This document shows positions 6,624-7,932 of a stretch of DNA of 7,932 bases, piece after piece (the stretch's first letter is position 1; each line of letters starts with the position of its first letter). A model generated the notes under the pieces. It ran no database searches and was not told the origin of the DNA. It saw only the letters and a list, made by a program, of their open reading frames with translations. Source of the stretch: Tannerella sp. (GTDB taxonomy: Bacteria; Bacteroidota; Bacteroidia; Bacteroidales; Tannerellaceae); assembly GCA_031277235.1 (NCBI GenBank), contig JAITMT010000054.1:1-7932 (forward strand). Direction: 5' to 3'. The position numbers were made by a program, and so were the translations under genes.

Positions 6624-7932
6624 ATGCTAAAAAACAAGGATTTCAAATACAGATATTCAACAGGAAGAAAAGATTTGCCGTTTGATTTTTGTCTGTTGGC
6701 ATTGTCTAACAGTACCCAACTTGACATTGGTTTGGGGTATTTCAGCAGTGCCTCATTCAACATACTTTCAGTTGGTTGTGCTCATTTTATCAGCAATGGC
6801 GGTACAATACGAATGTATATAAACCAATATATTACTGAAGACGACTATAATCTTTTTCAAAATAGACAAAAAGTTGATATTGAAGAATATATTCTGCAAT
6901 CTTTTAGTGTTCTAAAAACAACATTTTCAAAAAGAGACGAACATTTTTTCAAATGTTTGTCGTATCTAATTCAAATAAACAGGATTGAAATAAAAATCGT
7001 TATTCCAAAAGAAGGCGGATTGGCACATGAAAAGTTTGGCATTTTTACAGACGAAAACGGCGACAAAGTAGCATTTACCGGCTCAATGAATTTAACTGCT
7101 GCTGCATTGGTTAAGAATATTGAAACTATCGAATGCACCTGTTCGTGGAAAAGTGAGGACAGCCGAGAACGTGTTGAAATAAGCGAACAGGATTTTACTG
7201 AAATTTGGACAGGTACGAATGAAAGTGTGATGGTTTTCCCTGCAAGGAAATTTTGTCAGGAGATATTAAAAACTTATCCGAATGTAGATGCAGACGAATT
7301 ATTATTACAAGAAAAAGAAATTATCAGAAAACTAAAAAGCGACAACAAAATAACACAAGATGAAAAAATACCAACAGCCCAAGCAATCAAAGAACCACAT
7401 TTTCCTTACAAATACCCTGATGGTGCAAGACCGTATCAGATTGAGGCGTATGAAAAATGGGTACAAAATTGCAAACAGGGCATTTTCGCAATGGCAACAG
7501 GAACAGGTAAAACCATTACCTCGTTAAATTGTGCCTTGCAAGAGTATCAAAAAGACGGCGTTTATCAACTTTTAATTTTAGTGCCAACCATTGCCTTGGT
7601 AGAACAGTGGATTGATGAGATCGCACAATTTGATTTTAAAAATATTATTACCGTTTTTTCCGAAAATCCTCAATGGCGTCAGCAAATTGTAAAATTAGAG
7701 GACAAGGTTAGTAGAGGCAAGAAAGTGCATTTTGTAATTATATCAACCTATCAGTCATTTACTAATAAAGATTTTCAACAAGTATTGCCACATTTTCCTG
7801 AAAAAATGATTTTGATTGCAGACGAGGCACATAATATCGGCTCTGAATCAGTTCGTGCAGTTTTTCGAAAATTGCATATAAAAAGAAGAATTGCATTATC
7901 AGCAACGCCAAGTCGAATTTACGACGAGGAGG
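6624..7932 (+). CDS. PLD-nuclease/DEAH superfamily 2 helicase fusion, 3' end outside window
   Basis: The frame is open from ATG 6624 to the window edge (436 codons) and is therefore C-terminally incomplete. Residues about 20-200 form a phospholipase-D-type domain of the kind found in restriction-linked nucleases: HEKFGIF places H135 and K137, and TGSMNLT gives G153, S154 and N156. A linker of charged residues (about 205-265) leads to a superfamily 2 helicase core: an ARPYQIEAYEKW Q-motif-like segment, motif I ATGTGKT with K296, motif Ia LVPTIALVEQW, motif II DEAH at 400-403, and motif III SATPS at 426-430. The second RecA domain and anything beyond are not visible. The protein would move along DNA and cut or bind through the PLD domain, which usually works as a dimer. 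It follows the 788-aa gene with a 1-base gap and has no Shine-Dalgarno, so it is probably translated by coupling. In this setting it is the likely effector of the Dnd operon. Relatives with similar PLD-helicase order occur widely in defence islands. Confidence 0.93.
   Translation, partial: MLKNKDFKYRYSTGRKDLPFDFCLLALSNSTQLDIGLGYFSSASFNILSVGCAHFISNGGTIRMYINQYITEDDYNLFQNRQKVDIEEYILQSFSVLKTTFSKRDEHFFKCLSYLIQINRIEIKIVIPKEGGLAHEKFGIFTDENGDKVAFTGSMNLTAAALVKNIETIECTCSWKSEDSRERVEISEQDFTEIWTGTNESVMVFPARKFCQEILKTYPNVDADELLLQEKEIIRKLKSDNKITQDEKIPTAQAIKEPHFPYKYPDGARPYQIEAYEKWVQNCKQGIFAMATGTGKTITSLNCALQEYQKDGVYQLLILVPTIALVEQWIDEIAQFDFKNIITVFSENPQWRQQIVKLEDKVSRGKKVHFVIISTYQSFTNKDFQQVLPHFPEKMILIADEAHNIGSESVRAVFRKLHIKRRIALSATPSRIYDEE

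Noticed and set aside
1..7932. CRISPR array, tRNA, rRNA, insertion sequence or terminator hairpin
   Set aside because: No regularly spaced repeats, tRNA-like cloverleaf, transposase or strong GC hairpin followed by a T run was seen. The gene junctions are too short to hold a terminator.

Overview
The window carries the 5' part of a DNA phosphorothioation (Dnd) operon, all on the + strand. It is AT-rich. The first gene has no clear Shine-Dalgarno sequence and sits behind an A-rich leader, and the only promoter-like match in that leader is a TAnnTTTG box. This suggests a member of the Bacteroidetes (Bacteroidota), but the assignment is an inference from style, not from a marker gene.

Layout: 1-402 is an AT-rich leader with no convincing gene. 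It holds a short direct repeat (ACAGTGA twice) and one weak -7-like box. dndC (403-1749) is an ATP-pyrophosphatase/PAPS-reductase-like protein with a cysteine set able to hold an iron-sulfur cluster. dndD (1746-3863) is an SMC/Rad50-like ATPase that starts inside the dndC stop codon. dndE (3867-4262) is the small DNA-binding partner. These three form the core machinery that replaces a non-bridging phosphate oxygen of DNA with sulfur. No dndB regulator or dndA cysteine desulfurase is seen. A housekeeping IscS-type desulfurase probably supplies the sulfur.

Where a dndFGH restriction module might be expected, two other genes follow with no room for a promoter between them. The first (4256-6622, 788 aa) overlaps dndE by 7 bases. 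It is a multidomain nucleic-acid-binding protein built from pieces that resemble transcription-machinery modules: two RNA polymerase alpha-CTD-like helix-hairpin-helix units flanking a tandem 41-residue repeat, a sigma-70 region-4-like helix-turn-helix, a HARE-HTH-like winged-helix region, and two C-terminal helicase-associated-like repeats. It has no visible enzymatic motif. The second (6624 to beyond 7932) begins 1 base after that stop and runs off the window. It encodes an N-terminal phospholipase-D-type nuclease domain (HxK and GSxN motifs) followed by a superfamily 2 DEAH helicase.

Taken together, the operon looks like dndCDE modification coupled to a two-gene effector of unusual make-up: a large DNA reader or adaptor plus a PLD-nuclease/helicase. 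The working hypothesis is that the pair restricts DNA lacking phosphorothioate, or otherwise senses the modification state. This rests on gene order and domain content, not on any direct demonstration.
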